From positions 1 to 64,000 of the forward strand of contig JAKMFL010000050.1 of assembly GCA_022425485.1 (NCBI GenBank): a stretch of DNA of 64,000 nucleotides, written 5' to 3'. Position 1 is the stretch's first letter. Each line of letters opens with the position of its first letter. The notes under the pieces were generated by a model that saw nothing but the letters and a program-made list of their open reading frames with translations, was not told where the DNA came from and did not search any database. The stretch is from Alphaproteobacteria bacterium. Lineage in GTDB: Bacteria > Pseudomonadota > Alphaproteobacteria > Puniceispirillales > Puniceispirillaceae. The translations under genes were made by a program, and so were the position numbers. This document shows positions 17,784-28,116 of the stretch, piece by piece.

Positions 17784-20426
17784 ATGTCTAGTGTCAGCGA
17801 TATTCGCAGCCAATTCCTGAATTTTTTTGAAAAGCGCGATCACGAAATTGTCGCATCCAGTCCGCTTGTGCCGCAAAATGATCCTACCTTGATGTTTGCA
17901 AATTCAGGTATGGTGCAGTTTAAAAATGTATTTACCGGCCTTGAGAAGCGCAGTTACAACCGCGCTTCTACTTCACAGAAATGTGTCCGCGCAGGTGGCA
18001 AGCATAATGATCTTGAAAATGTGGGCTATACAGCGCGCCATCATACCTTTTTTGAGATGCTCGGTAATTTTAGCTTTGGTGATTATTTCAAGGATATTGC
18101 AATTGAACAAGCATGGCAACTTATCACAGGTGATTTTGGGCTAGATAAGGATAAGCTGCTGGTTACTGTTTATTCTGAAGACGAGGAAGCTGCTGGGCTT
18201 TGGCGGCGTATTGCGGGGCTAAGTGATGACCGCATTATCCGTATTTCTACTTCCGATAATTTTTGGTCAATGGGCAATACCGGGCCATGCGGGCCTTGTT
18301 CTGAGATTTTCTATGACCATGGCGCCCATATTCCAGGCGGGCCGCCAGGTTCGCCAGATGAAGATGGTGACCGCTTTATTGAAATTTGGAATCTGGTGTT
18401 CATGCAATATGAGCAAACCGAAACAGAGCGCCTGGTCTTGCCGCGCCCCTCTATTGATACCGGCATGGGGTTGGAGCGTATTGCTGCTGTGTTGCAAGGC
18501 AAGCATGATAATTATGATATCGATTTGATGCGCGCGCTTATTGAAGCCTCTGCCGATGTATCCAATACCGAGCCTGATGGTGCGCATAATGTCTCACACC
18601 GTGTGGTAGCCGATCATCTGCGCTCTGCTGGGTTTTTGATTGCCGATGGGGTGCTGCCGTCAAATGAGGGGCGGGGCTATGTTTTGCGCCGTATTATGCG
18701 CCGTGCGATGCGTCATTTACATCAGTTGGGCTGCGCAGACCCGGTAATGTTCAAGCTAGTGCCGGCGCTGGTAAAAGAGATGGGCGAACATTACGCAGAA
18801 CTAAAACGTGCAGAACCGCTTATAGCGGAAACCTTAAAGCTAGAGGAAACGCGCTTTAAAGATGCGCTGGCTAGGGGCCTGAAAATCTTGAATGCCGAAA
18901 TCCAAGGTAAGGCATCATCTGGTACGCTAGATGGCCAGACCGCGTTTAAGCTTTATGATACTTATGGCTTTCCATTGGACTTAACCGAAGATTTTATGCG
19001 CGGCTTTGGCTGGTCTGTGGACACAGATGGTTTTGATGCGGCGATGGCTGCACAAAAGCAAGCGGCAAGACAAGCCTGGTCTGGCTCTGGCAGTAAGGCG
19101 GATAGCCGGTTGCTGCTAGAACTTGCGGATGAAAAAGGGCCAACAGAGTTTCTAGGATATACACGGCTATCTACTGAGGCGGTTGTAGAAACCCTTATTA
19201 AAGACGATAAAATTTGTGATGTCGCAAAGGCTGGCGATAAGGTGGAAATGACCACAAACCAGACGGTATTTTACGGTGAATCTGGTGGTCAGGTAGGCGA
19301 TCTAGGGGCATTGACATGGGCAGATGGTCATGGACGTATTACCAATACCACCAAGACGGCTGGGCTGTTTATCCATCATATTGAGGTAGAAGAAGGCAGC
19401 CTTGTACCGCAACAATCAGTGCGTTTGCAGGTAGACGCAAAACGCCGCGAGAGTTTGCGTGCCCATCATAGCGCCACGCATCTTCTGCATGAGGCGCTAC
19501 GAGAGGTTTTAGGGGCGCATGTTGCCCAGAAAGGCTCGCTAGTGTCGCCAGAGAGACTGCGTTTTGACTTCTCGCATCCGCAAGCGATGAACGCGGATGA
19601 AATCGCTGAGGTGGAGGCAATCGTAAATGCCCGTATTCGCCAAAATAGCGAAGTAAATACCCGCATTATGACCCCTGATGAAGCTACCAAGGAAGGTGCG
19701 CTTGCCCTGTTTGGTGAAAAATATGGGGATGAGGTGCGTGTGGTCTCTATGGGCGGTGTTGCCGATGAGGAGAGCCAAAAGGCGGCGTGGTCAGTCGAGC
19801 TATGTGGCGGCACGCATGTTCAGCATACTGGGGATATTGCCCTTTTAAAGGTGCTTTCTGAAGGCGCTGTAGCCGGGGGCGTGCGCCGGATTGAGGCAAG
19901 TGCCCATGCAAGTGGGCTGAACTGGCTTGCTGCGCGTGATGCGATGCTTACAGATGTTGCAAACCAGCTGAAGACACCGTCCGAGCAGGTGGCAGACCGC
20001 GTCGCTCAATTACTGGATGACCGAAAGCGCATGGAAAAAGAGATTAGCACGTTGCGGCAAAAGCTTGCTACGGGGGGCGGGGCTGAAAATCAGGCAGAAA
20101 ATATCGGTAATATCTCCTTTATAGGCAAGGTTTTGGCCGAAACGCCGCCACGCGATCTAAAACCTATGGCAGATAGTCTGCGCCAAGGGGCAAACCCTTA
20201 TATTATTTGTCTTGTCTCAGTTTTTGAGGGCAAGGCTTCTATCGTGGTATCGGTTAGCGATGCGCTGACACAAGATTATAATGCAGTGGATTTGGTCAAG
20301 TTGGCATCTGAAGCCGTAGGCGGCAAGGGCGGGGGCGGGCGGCCAGATATGGCACAAGCTGGCGGGCCTGATGCGGATAAGGCGGGCGCCGCTATAGCTG
20401 CGGTGCGCAGTGCATTAGGCGGTTAA
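17784..20426 (+). CDS. alaS: Alanyl-tRNA synthetase
   Basis: Class II enzyme charging tRNA-Ala, with editing of mischarged Ser and Gly. The 880 residues run: class II catalytic core ([47 protein letters not shown]), tRNA-recognition region, editing domain with the zinc motifs [12 protein letters not shown] and CGGTH, and a C-terminal coiled coil and C-Ala domain ending with [12 protein letters not shown]. Length is standard. It follows recA, a frequent arrangement in proteobacteria, but behind recA's terminator, so it has its own promoter. Confidence 0.98.
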   Translation: MSSVSDIRSQFLNFFEKRDHEIVASSPLVPQNDPTLMFANSGMVQFKNVFTGLEKRSYNRASTSQKCVRAGGKHNDLENVGYTARHHTFFEMLGNFSFGDYFKDIAIEQAWQLITGDFGLDKDKLLVTVYSEDEEAAGLWRRIAGLSDDRIIRISTSDNFWSMGNTGPCGPCSEIFYDHGAHIPGGPPGSPDEDGDRFIEIWNLVFMQYEQTETERLVLPRPSIDTGMGLERIAAVLQGKHDNYDIDLMRALIEASADVSNTEPDGAHNVSHRVVADHLRSAGFLIADGVLPSNEGRGYVLRRIMRRAMRHLHQLGCADPVMFKLVPALVKEMGEHYAELKRAEPLIAETLKLEETRFKDALARGLKILNAEIQGKASSGTLDGQTAFKLYDTYGFPLDLTEDFMRGFGWSVDTDGFDAAMAAQKQAARQAWSGSGSKADSRLLLELADEKGPTEFLGYTRLSTEAVVETLIKDDKICDVAKAGDKVEMTTNQTVFYGESGGQVGDLGALTWADGHGRITNTTKTAGLFIHHIEVEEGSLVPQQSVRLQVDAKRRESLRAHHSATHLLHEALREVLGAHVAQKGSLVSPERLRFDFSHPQAMNADEIAEVEAIVNARIRQNSEVNTRIMTPDEATKEGALALFGEKYGDEVRVVSMGGVADEESQKAAWSVELCGGTHVQHTGDIALLKVLSEGAVAGGVRRIEASAHASGLNWLAARDAMLTDVANQLKTPSEQVADRVAQLLDDRKRMEKEISTLRQKLATGGGAENQAENIGNISFIGKVLAETPPRDLKPMADSLRQGANPYIICLVSVFEGKASIVVSVSDALTQDYNAVDLVKLASEAVGGKGGGGRPDMAQAGGPDADKAGAAIAAVRSALGG

Positions 20427-20460
20427 AAAAAAGGCCAGCCCTTTAAAAGAGCTGGCTTTT
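20427..20460. terminator. Bidirectional terminator between alaS and icd
   Basis: GCCAGC / GCTGGC stem flanked by an A-run on the left and T-run on the right, so it can end transcription from both convergent genes. Confidence 0.75.
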
Positions 20461-20488
20461 CCTGAAGTCATGATAGGCTAAAGCAATG

Positions 20489-21706
20489 TTAGCTGGCCAT
20501 TGCCTTTTGCAAATTAACGTCCAGCGCATCCAAGAAGCTATCTGTGGTTAGATAAGGCTGGTCAGCACTAACGAGCAGTGCCAAATCCTTGGTCATCTGG
20601 CCATTTTCAACAGTTTCGATACAAACACGCTCTAGGGTTTCTGCAAATTCAGCAACCTCAGGCGTATCGTCAAATTTTGCACGATAGCTAAGCCCGCGCG
20701 TCCAAGCAAAGATAGAGGCGATAGGGTTAGTAGAAGTTTCTTTGCCTTGCTGATGCTGGCGGTAATGGCGGGTAACGGTACCATGTGCGGCTTCTGCTTC
20801 TACGGTTTTACCATCTGGGGTCATCAACACAGAGGTCATCAGCCCTAGCGATCCAAACCCTTGCGCAACCGTGTCAGACTGCACATCACCATCATAGTTT
20901 TTACACGCCCAAACAAAACCGCCTTCCCATTTCATTGCACAGGCAACCATATCATCGATCAAACGGTGCTCATAAATGATGCCAGCAGCTTCGAATTTTT
21001 CTTTATATTCCGTTTCAAAAACCTCTTCAAACAGGTCTTTAAAGCGGCCATCATAGACTTTCATGATGGTGTTTTTAGTTGAAAGATACACAGGCCAGCC
21101 TAGGTCAAGACCATAATTCATACACGCGCGCGCAAAGCCGCGAATAGACTTGTCCAAATTATACATCGCCATCGCCACACCCCCATCTGGGAAGTCAAAG
21201 ACCGTATGGGTGGTCGCATCACCGCCATCTGCTGGCTGGAACGTCATGGTTAATGTGCCCGGGCCGCTAACCTTCATATCTGTTGCCCGATATTGATCAC
21301 CAAAAGCGTGGCGGCCAATAACGATAGGCTGGGTCCAACCCGGAACCAAGCGCGGCACATTGCTGCAAATGATAGGCTGGCGAAAGACGGTGCCGCCCAG
21401 AATATTACGGATTGTGCCATTAGGGGATTTATACATACGATTCAAATCGAATTCTTTAACCCGTTCTTCATCTGGGGTGATGGTCGCACATTTAATCGCT
21501 ACCCCATATTCCTTAGTAGCATTCGCAGCATCAACAGTAATTTGGTCGTCTGTCTTGTCTCTGGCTTCGATGCCTAAATCGAAATATTTCAGATCGATAT
21601 CAAGATATGGATGGATAAGTTTATCTTTTATCTTTTGCCAGATGATTCGGGTCATCTCATCGCCGTCCATCTCAACGACAGGTGTTTTCACTTTGATTTT
21701 TGCCAT
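20489..21706 (-). CDS. icd: NADP-dependent isocitrate dehydrogenase
   Basis: Converts isocitrate to 2-oxoglutarate and CO2 with NADP+ in the TCA cycle. The 405-residue sequence begins [18 protein letters not shown] and contains the substrate motif [10 protein letters not shown] and the metal-site Asp residues in [31 protein letters not shown], features of the dimeric, eukaryote-like subfamily found in many Alphaproteobacteria rather than the E. coli type. The start ATG has GGGGAAG upstream. Monocistronic, convergent with alaS. Confidence 0.97.
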   Translation of the reverse strand: MAKIKVKTPVVEMDGDEMTRIIWQKIKDKLIHPYLDIDLKYFDLGIEARDKTDDQITVDAANATKEYGVAIKCATITPDEERVKEFDLNRMYKSPNGTIRNILGGTVFRQPIICSNVPRLVPGWTQPIVIGRHAFGDQYRATDMKVSGPGTLTMTFQPADGGDATTHTVFDFPDGGVAMAMYNLDKSIRGFARACMNYGLDLGWPVYLSTKNTIMKVYDGRFKDLFEEVFETEYKEKFEAAGIIYEHRLIDDMVACAMKWEGGFVWACKNYDGDVQSDTVAQGFGSLGLMTSVLMTPDGKTVEAEAAHGTVTRHYRQHQQGKETSTNPIASIFAWTRGLSYRAKFDDTPEVAEFAETLERVCIETVENGQMTKDLALLVSADQPYLTTDSFLDALDVNLQKAMAS

Positions 21707-21849
21707 AACGCTTCCCCCTCGAATACTGGCTTAAAATTTTAAAGATTTTTACAAATACCTGAAAAAATCAAATTGACGCTCTGATTTGCCAATTATGTCC
21801 GTCTTTTATGTACTGGTTTTGCTGTCCTTTCGCAAGGCCAAGACAGGGG

Positions 21850-22407
21850 TTAAGCAGAGTTTTTCCCAAGATGCTGATCGATAAGGTCAACAATATGATC
21901 TGGACCATTGCCGATATGAAAATCAATGATACCCCGATTATGCACAAAGCCTTGTTTGCCTGCATGTTCAAGCATGCTGAGTAGCGGTTGCCAATACCCA
22001 GCAATATCAAGCGCAAAGACAGGGGCCTTTATCAAGCCTAACTGCTTCCATGTCATGACTTCCATCAATTCATCAAGGGTGCCTAGCCCCCCCGGCAGCA
22101 CGACAAAGCCCGCAGAATCCTTATACATAGCTGCTTTACGTTCATGCATAGACTCAACAATCAGCAGTTTCTGGATATCGGTATTACCAACCTCCAAAGA
22201 TTCAAGGAAATGCGGAATAATGCCGGTAACATGGCCGTCTGCGGTGATAGCGCCTCTCGCAAACGCGCCCATCAATCCCGTACGGCCACCGCCATAAATA
22301 AAGCTAAAATCCCGCGCCGCAAGCATGCTGCCAAGCCGCTCTGACTGAAGCTCATATTCATCATGGATACCTTTGGCGGCACCGGCAAAAACACAAAGCT
22401 GTCTCAT
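21850..22407 (-). CDS. LOG-family nucleotide 5'-monophosphate phosphoribohydrolase-like protein
   Basis: Family members release free bases such as cytokinins from N6-modified AMP; the bacterial role is often general nucleotide turnover. The 185 residues have a Rossmann fold with FIYGGGRTGLMG and the diagnostic PGGLGTLDELMEV. The start at 22407 (MRQLCVFAG) is preferred to a frame extended to 22482 because the family begins just there and AAAGG lies upstream. It precedes icd on the same strand with a 143-bp gap. Confidence 0.85.
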   Translation of the reverse strand: MRQLCVFAGAAKGIHDEYELQSERLGSMLAARDFSFIYGGGRTGLMGAFARGAITADGHVTGIIPHFLESLEVGNTDIQKLLIVESMHERKAAMYKDSAGFVVLPGGLGTLDELMEVMTWKQLGLIKAPVFALDIAGYWQPLLSMLEHAGKQGFVHNRGIIDFHIGNGPDHIVDLIDQHLGKNSA

Positions 22408-22681
22408 ATTATGCAAAACCTTTATAAATTTGTTACGCGCCCAATTTTGGAGGCGCAATCCAATTTTGGGGCGCATATCCAAAAATCAGACGGATTTTTT
22501 GTTCCTATTATGCGCGTATCAGGGGCAGTCTAGGACAGGCACGCTAGTGATGTCTATCTCTGTTGGTCATGTTTGACAGATAGGCGCGTGAAAAGATTGT
22601 CATAATTTACTTTCATCGCTAGCATATTAATAAGGTTCATAGTGAGCAAATATGTCACGGGTTGCGGGGGAGGCAAATAAA

Positions 22682-23836
22682 ATGCGGCTAATTATCGGAT
22701 TGTTGTTACTTGGTGGCGGCGGATTAGCAGCTCTTGCAGTGGCGTGGTTTTTCTATTCGACAAGCGATCCATCAAACAGTAATGCGCAAACCGATGTCAG
22801 TGTTTCCGAGCCTGAACAGACAGCTGAAACCAAACCAGCCTCTTCAAATGCGGGCACGCAACAGGCCAAAGGGGATAAAGCTGCCGAAACTACAAGCGAT
22901 ACAAGCCTGTCTCAATTGGTGATTGACGTTGCGCGTATCGGGCCAGACGGGTCAGCTGTTATTGCTGGTACAGCCCCGCCAGAAACCGAAATAAGGCTAC
23001 TGGATGGCGTTCAGCCACTGACAAAGACCCTATCGAATAGTAAGGGCGAGTGGGTTGCGGTGCCAGATACGCTGCTCCGCCCGGGCAATCATCTGATTAT
23101 CGCTGAAATGACAGATGAAAATGGCCAGATTACTCGTGCTGAGCGCGGCATTCTCATAGAGCTAGCAGATAAAGAGGGGCAAAAACCGTTGGTTGCACTT
23201 GTGCCGATGACAGATGATGCGGCAACAGAAATCTTGTCTGCGCCAGAGACGCTAGACCTAGCGGACGCCAATGAATTAAATAAAGAAAATACGGGCGAAA
23301 CCAAAGCTGTAAATGCAGAAAGTCTAGCGCAGAAAGAGATAACCGCTATTTTAGTGATGCCGCCTGAAATTGCTATTGGTACGCTAAGCTGGAGCGATAA
23401 TAATCAGTTACGTATCAAGGGGCGCTCAAATGGCGGGGTTGGCGTTTCCGGAAGTTTTGCTGGAAACACCTTCAGGGACATAGCCTTTAAAGAAGATGGG
23501 GATGAGGCTGGTAACTGGTCAGCTTTGGTATCTGTTCCAGACCTTAAAAAGGGGCGTGCCCTCATCGAAACAAACCTCTTAGATTTAGATGGGAGTATTG
23601 TGCTTACCTCACAGGTGGAGTTGGATTTGGCACAGTTGGAAATCGGGCTTGATGGTAGTGAAATGGTCATTATTCGCAAAGGCGATATGCTCTGGCGCAT
23701 TGCCTATCGCACCTATGGCAGTGGTATCCGCTATCTGGATATTGTAAAGCGTAATGCCCGCCAGATTAACAATCCGGACTTAATTTACCCAGCGCAGGTT
23801 TTTGCTCTTCCTGAGACACAAGACAAAGAGCAATAA
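22682..23836 (+). CDS. Membrane-anchored LysM-domain protein
   Basis: The start at 22682 is fixed by GGGGGAGG 8 nt upstream; an ATG at 22652 has none. The 384-residue product has one N-terminal transmembrane segment (IIGLLLLGGGGLAALAVAWFF), an Ala/Thr/Ser/Glu-rich linker, an Ig-like region (VIAGTAPPETEIRLLDG, LRPGNHLIIAEMTDENG), a second Ig-like region, and a C-terminal LysM module (VIIRKGDMLWRIAYRTYG...NPDLIYPAQVFALP) that should bind peptidoglycan. It is likely a periplasmic envelope protein. The two lipid-related genes downstream follow with gaps of 45-48 bp, suggesting an operon. Confidence 0.8.
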   Translation: MRLIIGLLLLGGGGLAALAVAWFFYSTSDPSNSNAQTDVSVSEPEQTAETKPASSNAGTQQAKGDKAAETTSDTSLSQLVIDVARIGPDGSAVIAGTAPPETEIRLLDGVQPLTKTLSNSKGEWVAVPDTLLRPGNHLIIAEMTDENGQITRAERGILIELADKEGQKPLVALVPMTDDAATEILSAPETLDLADANELNKENTGETKAVNAESLAQKEITAILVMPPEIAIGTLSWSDNNQLRIKGRSNGGVGVSGSFAGNTFRDIAFKEDGDEAGNWSALVSVPDLKKGRALIETNLLDLDGSIVLTSQVELDLAQLEIGLDGSEMVIIRKGDMLWRIAYRTYGSGIRYLDIVKRNARQINNPDLIYPAQVFALPETQDKEQ

Positions 23837-23881
23837 TTTACCGATTAAACTGGACTAGAATTAGAATAGGTAAAACAGGAT

Positions 23882-24547
23882 ATGGTTAAAGACCTGTTTA
23901 CAAATTATTTTCATATTCCCAAACAACAGCCCGGCTGGCCGTTGCTGGCTATTGCTGGCGGGCTTGCCGTAATTTTATGCGCGCTTTATCTGCCAGCCGG
24001 GCTGATAGGCTTCTCTGGATTTATATATCTGCATATTATTTTGCATAGCCCCCGCCGCACTATATCTAAGCTGCCCTCTGGGCACATAGCCGCCCCCATT
24101 GATGGACAGATTTTGTGGGTGCACCGTGATAAAGTATCTGCACGCATCACGGTTCGCGTTCGCGCAGACTGGCTCAACAGCCATATCACCTATGCGCCGA
24201 TGGCAGGCCAGATTGACCAGATAATCTGGTATGATGGCCAATTTACGGGCTTTGCGGATGATGCCTTGCCACCACCCGAAAATGCCCGTCAGGAAATAGC
24301 GCTCACTCCCTTGCATAGCGCCTCTTCTGAAGACAAAATTACGGTTTGTCATCATGGCGCACCGCTAAGCCGTGTGCTGCAAAGCTGTGTTCAAGAAGGC
24401 CGGAAAGTCAGCCTTGAAATGCCGATAGCCCTTGGGCTCTTGCGTCCAAAAATAGATATCAGTTTCCCCGCCTCTTATGGGCTCGATATTTATGCCGGTC
24501 AGCGCTGTCTAGCGGGAGATACCATCATTGCTAAAAAAGAAGTGTAG
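23882..24547 (+). CDS. Phosphatidylserine decarboxylase-like protein lacking the pyruvoyl-forming Gly-Ser
   Basis: The 221 residues align by eye with short Psd proteins: two N-terminal hydrophobic segments, IAAPIDGQILWV in place of the SPADG motif (Asp kept), and LNSHITYAPMAGQI in place of the CHVNRAP motif (His kept). Where active enzymes have IRFGSR, the self-cleavage site whose Ser becomes the pyruvoyl group, this one reads LLRPKIDI: the Gly-Ser pair is absent. It is therefore probably not a decarboxylase of the usual kind. Its neighbour is a CDP-alcohol phosphatidyltransferase, as in real pss-psd pairs, so it may have kept a structural or lipid-binding role. Confidence 0.7.
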   Translation: MVKDLFTNYFHIPKQQPGWPLLAIAGGLAVILCALYLPAGLIGFSGFIYLHIILHSPRRTISKLPSGHIAAPIDGQILWVHRDKVSARITVRVRADWLNSHITYAPMAGQIDQIIWYDGQFTGFADDALPPPENARQEIALTPLHSASSEDKITVCHHGAPLSRVLQSCVQEGRKVSLEMPIALGLLRPKIDISFPASYGLDIYAGQRCLAGDTIIAKKEV

Positions 24548-24595
24548 AATAGGTGAATGGCCCGAAAAACATAGCCTATCTTACGGAGCTCCTTT

Positions 24596-25219
24596 ATGTT
24601 TGATGCGTCTCTTCGTCCTATAATTGACCCGCCCCTTAACTGGCTGGCAGGCGGCTGTGTCGCTGTTGGACTTACTGCGAATGGGCTCACAATTTTAGGG
24701 TTTGTATTTGGTGTATTTTGTGCTGTTTTTGTCTCGATGGGCTTTTTTCTGGCGGCGCTTATCTGCCTGTTATTAAACCGACTTTGTGATGGGTTAGACG
24801 GGGCCGTTGCTAGGCGGCAAGGCAGCAGTGATTTCGGCGGCTATCTCGACATTGTGTGTGATTTTATTTTCTATGCATTGGTGCCTTTTTCATTTGTTAT
24901 CTTTTCTTCTGAACATGCCATAGCAGCGGGATTTTTGATGCTAAGCTTTGTTGGTACCGGCAGTAGTTTCCTTGCCTATGCCATTTTAGAAGCTAAAAAC
25001 CCTGATGTGGTGGGCGTCAAGGCAGCCAAGAGATCATCAAGTAAGAAGAGTTTTTTCTATCTCGGCGGGCTGACCGAAGGAACAGAAACCATCGCTGTCT
25101 TTATATTGATGCTTTTATTTCCCGCATGGTTTGGGATCTTTGCGTGGGTATTTGGCAGTTTGTGTATTATCACGACAGGCTGGCGCATACATGCTGCGTT
25201 TTCAGATTTTGCAGAGTGA
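24596..25219 (+). CDS. CDP-alcohol phosphatidyltransferase family protein
   Basis: Integral membrane enzyme family that swaps CMP of a CDP-alcohol for another alcohol in phospholipid synthesis. The 207 residues have about six hydrophobic segments and the family's metal-binding signature CDGLDGAVARRQG...GGYLDIVCD, with all Asp residues present. The start ATG has GGAG 7 nt upstream. It follows the Psd-like gene by 48 bp. The substrate is uncertain: PssA, PgsA or a less studied member are possible; the sequence is not a clear match to standard PssA. Confidence 0.8.
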   Translation: MFDASLRPIIDPPLNWLAGGCVAVGLTANGLTILGFVFGVFCAVFVSMGFFLAALICLLLNRLCDGLDGAVARRQGSSDFGGYLDIVCDFIFYALVPFSFVIFSSEHAIAAGFLMLSFVGTGSSFLAYAILEAKNPDVVGVKAAKRSSSKKSFFYLGGLTEGTETIAVFILMLLFPAWFGIFAWVFGSLCIITTGWRIHAAFSDFAE

Positions 25220-25350
25220 GAAATTTTACCAAGAATAACGTGATACAGAGTTGAAACAAACCCTGAACCATGTAACTAAATAATGTGGGGCAGAATAGCT
25301 AACCCCGTCATTAACCTGAATTCACTGCGAGCAAATAGGCGGAGTAAAAA

Positions 25351-27663
25351 ATGAAATTTGGAATTGGTCAGACCGTTAAACGCTTGGAAGATCAAAATCT
25401 GCTTACAGGTAAAGGTGCATTTACAGATGATCAAATGCCGGGCGAGGGGCGTGCGGTAGCGTTCCTGCGGGCGCCATTTGCGCATGCAATTATCACCCAT
25501 CTAGACATTAGCGCGGCGCGTGCTGCCGACGGGGTGGTTCTGGCGGCAAGTCAGGCAGATATGGATGCAGATAATGTTGGTGAAATCAATTGTAATTTCT
25601 ATCCTGAAAACCGTGATGGTAGTCAGGTTCCGCGCACGACCAAGCCGCCAATGGCCCGTAGCAAGGTACGCCATGCTGGCGATTTGGTTGCTATGGTTGT
25701 TGCGGAAACGCGCCAGCAAGCTATGGATGCGCTTGACCTTATTGAGGTGGATTATGACCCGCTGGATGCGGTTACAGATGTGTATGATGCCATGCGCCCC
25801 GAAGCCCCGCAACTTCATGATGAATATGTGAATAATATCGTTTTTGACTGGGAAGCTGGGGATATTAATAATGCCCGTGCCAAGCTAGATGCCGCCCTAT
25901 CAGAGGGCGCAACGCTGGTTGAAATAGACGTGATTAATAGCCGGGTGATGCCAAATGCAATGGAAACACGCCCGGTCGTTGCGATGCCTTCTGAGGAAAT
26001 AGGGGGCTTGCGAGTATGGCTGCCTAGTCAAGGGCCAGTTGGGCTAGCGGGCCAGATTGCCACTGCGCTGGGCTATGAAGATGAGCAGTTGCAGGTCTTA
26101 ACAGGGGATGTTGGCGGCGGGTTTGGCTATAAAATTTTTCTGCATCCTGAACAGCTTTGTATTGCATGGGCAGCGAAGGTCACGCAAAGCCTTGTGCGGT
26201 GGCAACAGGACAGGTCTGATGCGTTTTTATCTGATTTGCATGGCCGCGATAACCGTTCGGTTGCGCGTGCGGCTGTTGATGATAGGGGGCGGGTATTAGC
26301 GCTCGATGTTCGTGTGCATGCCAATATGGGCTCATGGCTATCTAACTTCTCATGCTATATTCCGACCCTGTCTGCTTGCCGTACGTTAACAGGGCCTTAT
26401 GACATCCAAGATGTTGGTATGCAGGTGCTCGGTATTGTTACAAACACCCCAGCGGTAGATGCCTTTCGCGGCGCTGGCCGGCCAGAGGCCAATTATCTGC
26501 TGGAACGACTCATGGATCATATTGCGGCTGAACTGGCGTTAGACCGGGTTGCGGTGCGTAATGAAAACCTTATCAAGGCAGAGCAAATCCCGTATGCCAT
26601 GGTCGAAGGGGGTGTGGTCGATTCAGGGGATATGCCGGGTCTGCTTGCGGATGCAATGGAAAAGGCAGATTGGCAGGGGTTTGAAGCCCGGCGTCGCGCT
26701 GCGCGTGCAAAAGGCAAATATCGCGGCATTGGGCTTGCCATGTATCTAGAGCAATGCGGCGGCGGCGGCGGTGCGGGTGTTGATATTGAGTTTGAAGCAG
26801 ATGGCACAGCGGTAATTTATGCAGCCCAGCAGGATAATGGCCAAGCACATCGCACAACACTAACCCAGATTTTTTCCCACCAGCTAGGTTATGATGTCGA
26901 AAAGATTAAAATTGTGCAGGGCAATAGCTTGCGTACGCCCAGCGGTACCACTGGCGGTGCGCGTATGTCTGCTGTGCTAGGCTCGACCCTATCGCAGGCA
27001 GCAGATCTGATAGCAGAAAAGGCTATGCCCCTCGCAGCAGAACAGCTAGAGGTGGCGCCAAGCGACATTCAATTTGCTGACGGGTTGTTTAGCGCCGCTG
27101 GCACTAACCGTTCTATCGAAATCGAAGAATTGGTGGGGCTATTGGCGCGTGATACGCCAGCAGAGCATCCGCTAAACCAGAAGCATCTTTATACGACCAA
27201 AGGGGCAAGTTACCCCTATGGCTGTCATATCGTCGAAATAGAGGTGGATATGGCAACCTTGAAGCCGCAAATTCTGGACTATACAGTAGTGGATGATATC
27301 GGAAATGTCATTAATCCGATGACTTTTGCTGGCCAAATTCATGGCGGCATTGCCCAAGGGGTTGGACAAGCTTTATACGAGCATGTGGCCTTTGACCCCG
27401 ATGGTCAGCTTTTAGCTGGCTCGTTAATGGATTATACATTACCGCGTGCAGACCATCTGCCGTCTTTTTCTATTTCCACCCGCAGCACAGTTTGCCAAAA
27501 TAATGTGCTAGGTGTTAAGGGCGTTGGCGAAGCAGGTGCCATAGGCGCCCCGCCTGCGGTAATATCGGCGCTTTGTGATGCATTAGGCGTTGTGCATATT
27601 GATATGCCCGCCACATTGCAAAAAATTTGGGAGACCATGAAACCTAAAAAGGAAGCGATATGA
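25351..27663 (+). CDS. Xanthine dehydrogenase-family molybdenum-binding subunit (CoxL form II-like)
   Basis: Large molybdopterin-cytosine-dinucleotide subunit of a hydroxylase or CO dehydrogenase-like enzyme. The 770 residues include VKRLEDQNLLTGKGAFTDD at the N-terminus, GDVGGGFGYK, the motif AFRGAGRPEA (CoxL form II type, not the form I AYRCSFR of true CO dehydrogenase) and GVKGVGEAGAIGAPP with the catalytic Glu. The start has GGAG 7 nt upstream. No small iron-sulfur or FAD subunit lies beside it, so partners must be encoded elsewhere. It overlaps msrB by 4 bp (ATGA). Substrate unknown, perhaps an aldehyde or heteroaromatic. Confidence 0.85.
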   Translation: MKFGIGQTVKRLEDQNLLTGKGAFTDDQMPGEGRAVAFLRAPFAHAIITHLDISAARAADGVVLAASQADMDADNVGEINCNFYPENRDGSQVPRTTKPPMARSKVRHAGDLVAMVVAETRQQAMDALDLIEVDYDPLDAVTDVYDAMRPEAPQLHDEYVNNIVFDWEAGDINNARAKLDAALSEGATLVEIDVINSRVMPNAMETRPVVAMPSEEIGGLRVWLPSQGPVGLAGQIATALGYEDEQLQVLTGDVGGGFGYKIFLHPEQLCIAWAAKVTQSLVRWQQDRSDAFLSDLHGRDNRSVARAAVDDRGRVLALDVRVHANMGSWLSNFSCYIPTLSACRTLTGPYDIQDVGMQVLGIVTNTPAVDAFRGAGRPEANYLLERLMDHIAAELALDRVAVRNENLIKAEQIPYAMVEGGVVDSGDMPGLLADAMEKADWQGFEARRRAARAKGKYRGIGLAMYLEQCGGGGGAGVDIEFEADGTAVIYAAQQDNGQAHRTTLTQIFSHQLGYDVEKIKIVQGNSLRTPSGTTGGARMSAVLGSTLSQAADLIAEKAMPLAAEQLEVAPSDIQFADGLFSAAGTNRSIEIEELVGLLARDTPAEHPLNQKHLYTTKGASYPYGCHIVEIEVDMATLKPQILDYTVVDDIGNVINPMTFAGQIHGGIAQGVGQALYEHVAFDPDGQLLAGSLMDYTLPRADHLPSFSISTRSTVCQNNVLGVKGVGEAGAIGAPPAVISALCDALGVVHIDMPATLQKIWETMKPKKEAI

Positions 27664-28061
27664 GCTCAAAAATTGTTAAATCAGATGAAGAATGGCGTGC
27701 CCAGCTAAGTGATGAGCAATTTCAGGTTACGCGAAAACATGCAACCGAACGTGCCTTTACGGGGAAATACCACGATAATCATCAGGCCGGCGCCTATGCC
27801 TGTATTTGTTGTGGGGCAGAGCTATTTCATAGCGATACTAAATTCGATTCTGGCACAGGATGGCCTTCCTTTACATCGCCATCTTTGGAAGAAAATGTTG
27901 GGCAAAAGTCAGACCGCAGCTTTTTTATGGTGCGCACCGAAGTGCATTGCGCGCAATGTGAGGCGCATTTGGGGCATGTGTTTAATGATGGGCCAGTAGA
28001 TGCAGGTGGCTTGCGCTATTGTATCAATTCTGCCTCGCTAGACTTCCAAAAAGACGACTAG
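27660..28061 (+). CDS. msrB: Peptide-methionine (R)-S-oxide reductase
   Basis: Repairs R-methionine sulfoxide in oxidised proteins using thioredoxin. The 133 residues contain two zinc CxxC pairs (CICC, CAQC), DSGTGWPSFT, the substrate motif GHVFNDGP and the catalytic Cys in RYCINSASL. Length is standard. Its ATG overlaps the stop of the molybdenum hydroxylase gene (ATGA), so the two are translationally coupled. The last codons and stop are repeated immediately downstream (28067-28080). Confidence 0.95.
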   Translation: MSSKIVKSDEEWRAQLSDEQFQVTRKHATERAFTGKYHDNHQAGAYACICCGAELFHSDTKFDSGTGWPSFTSPSLEENVGQKSDRSFFMVRTEVHCAQCEAHLGHVFNDGPVDAGGLRYCINSASLDFQKDD

Positions 28062-28080
28062 TCCCCAAAAGACGACTAGT
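28049..28080 (+). repeat. 18-bp-period duplication across the msrB stop codon
   Basis: AAAAGACGACTAGT, containing the msrB stop TAG, occurs at 28049-28062 and again at 28067-28080. Confidence 0.85.
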
Positions 28081-28116
28081 ATTTATCAATAAATCTCAAT
28101 ATCTGCGAGAGCTGAG

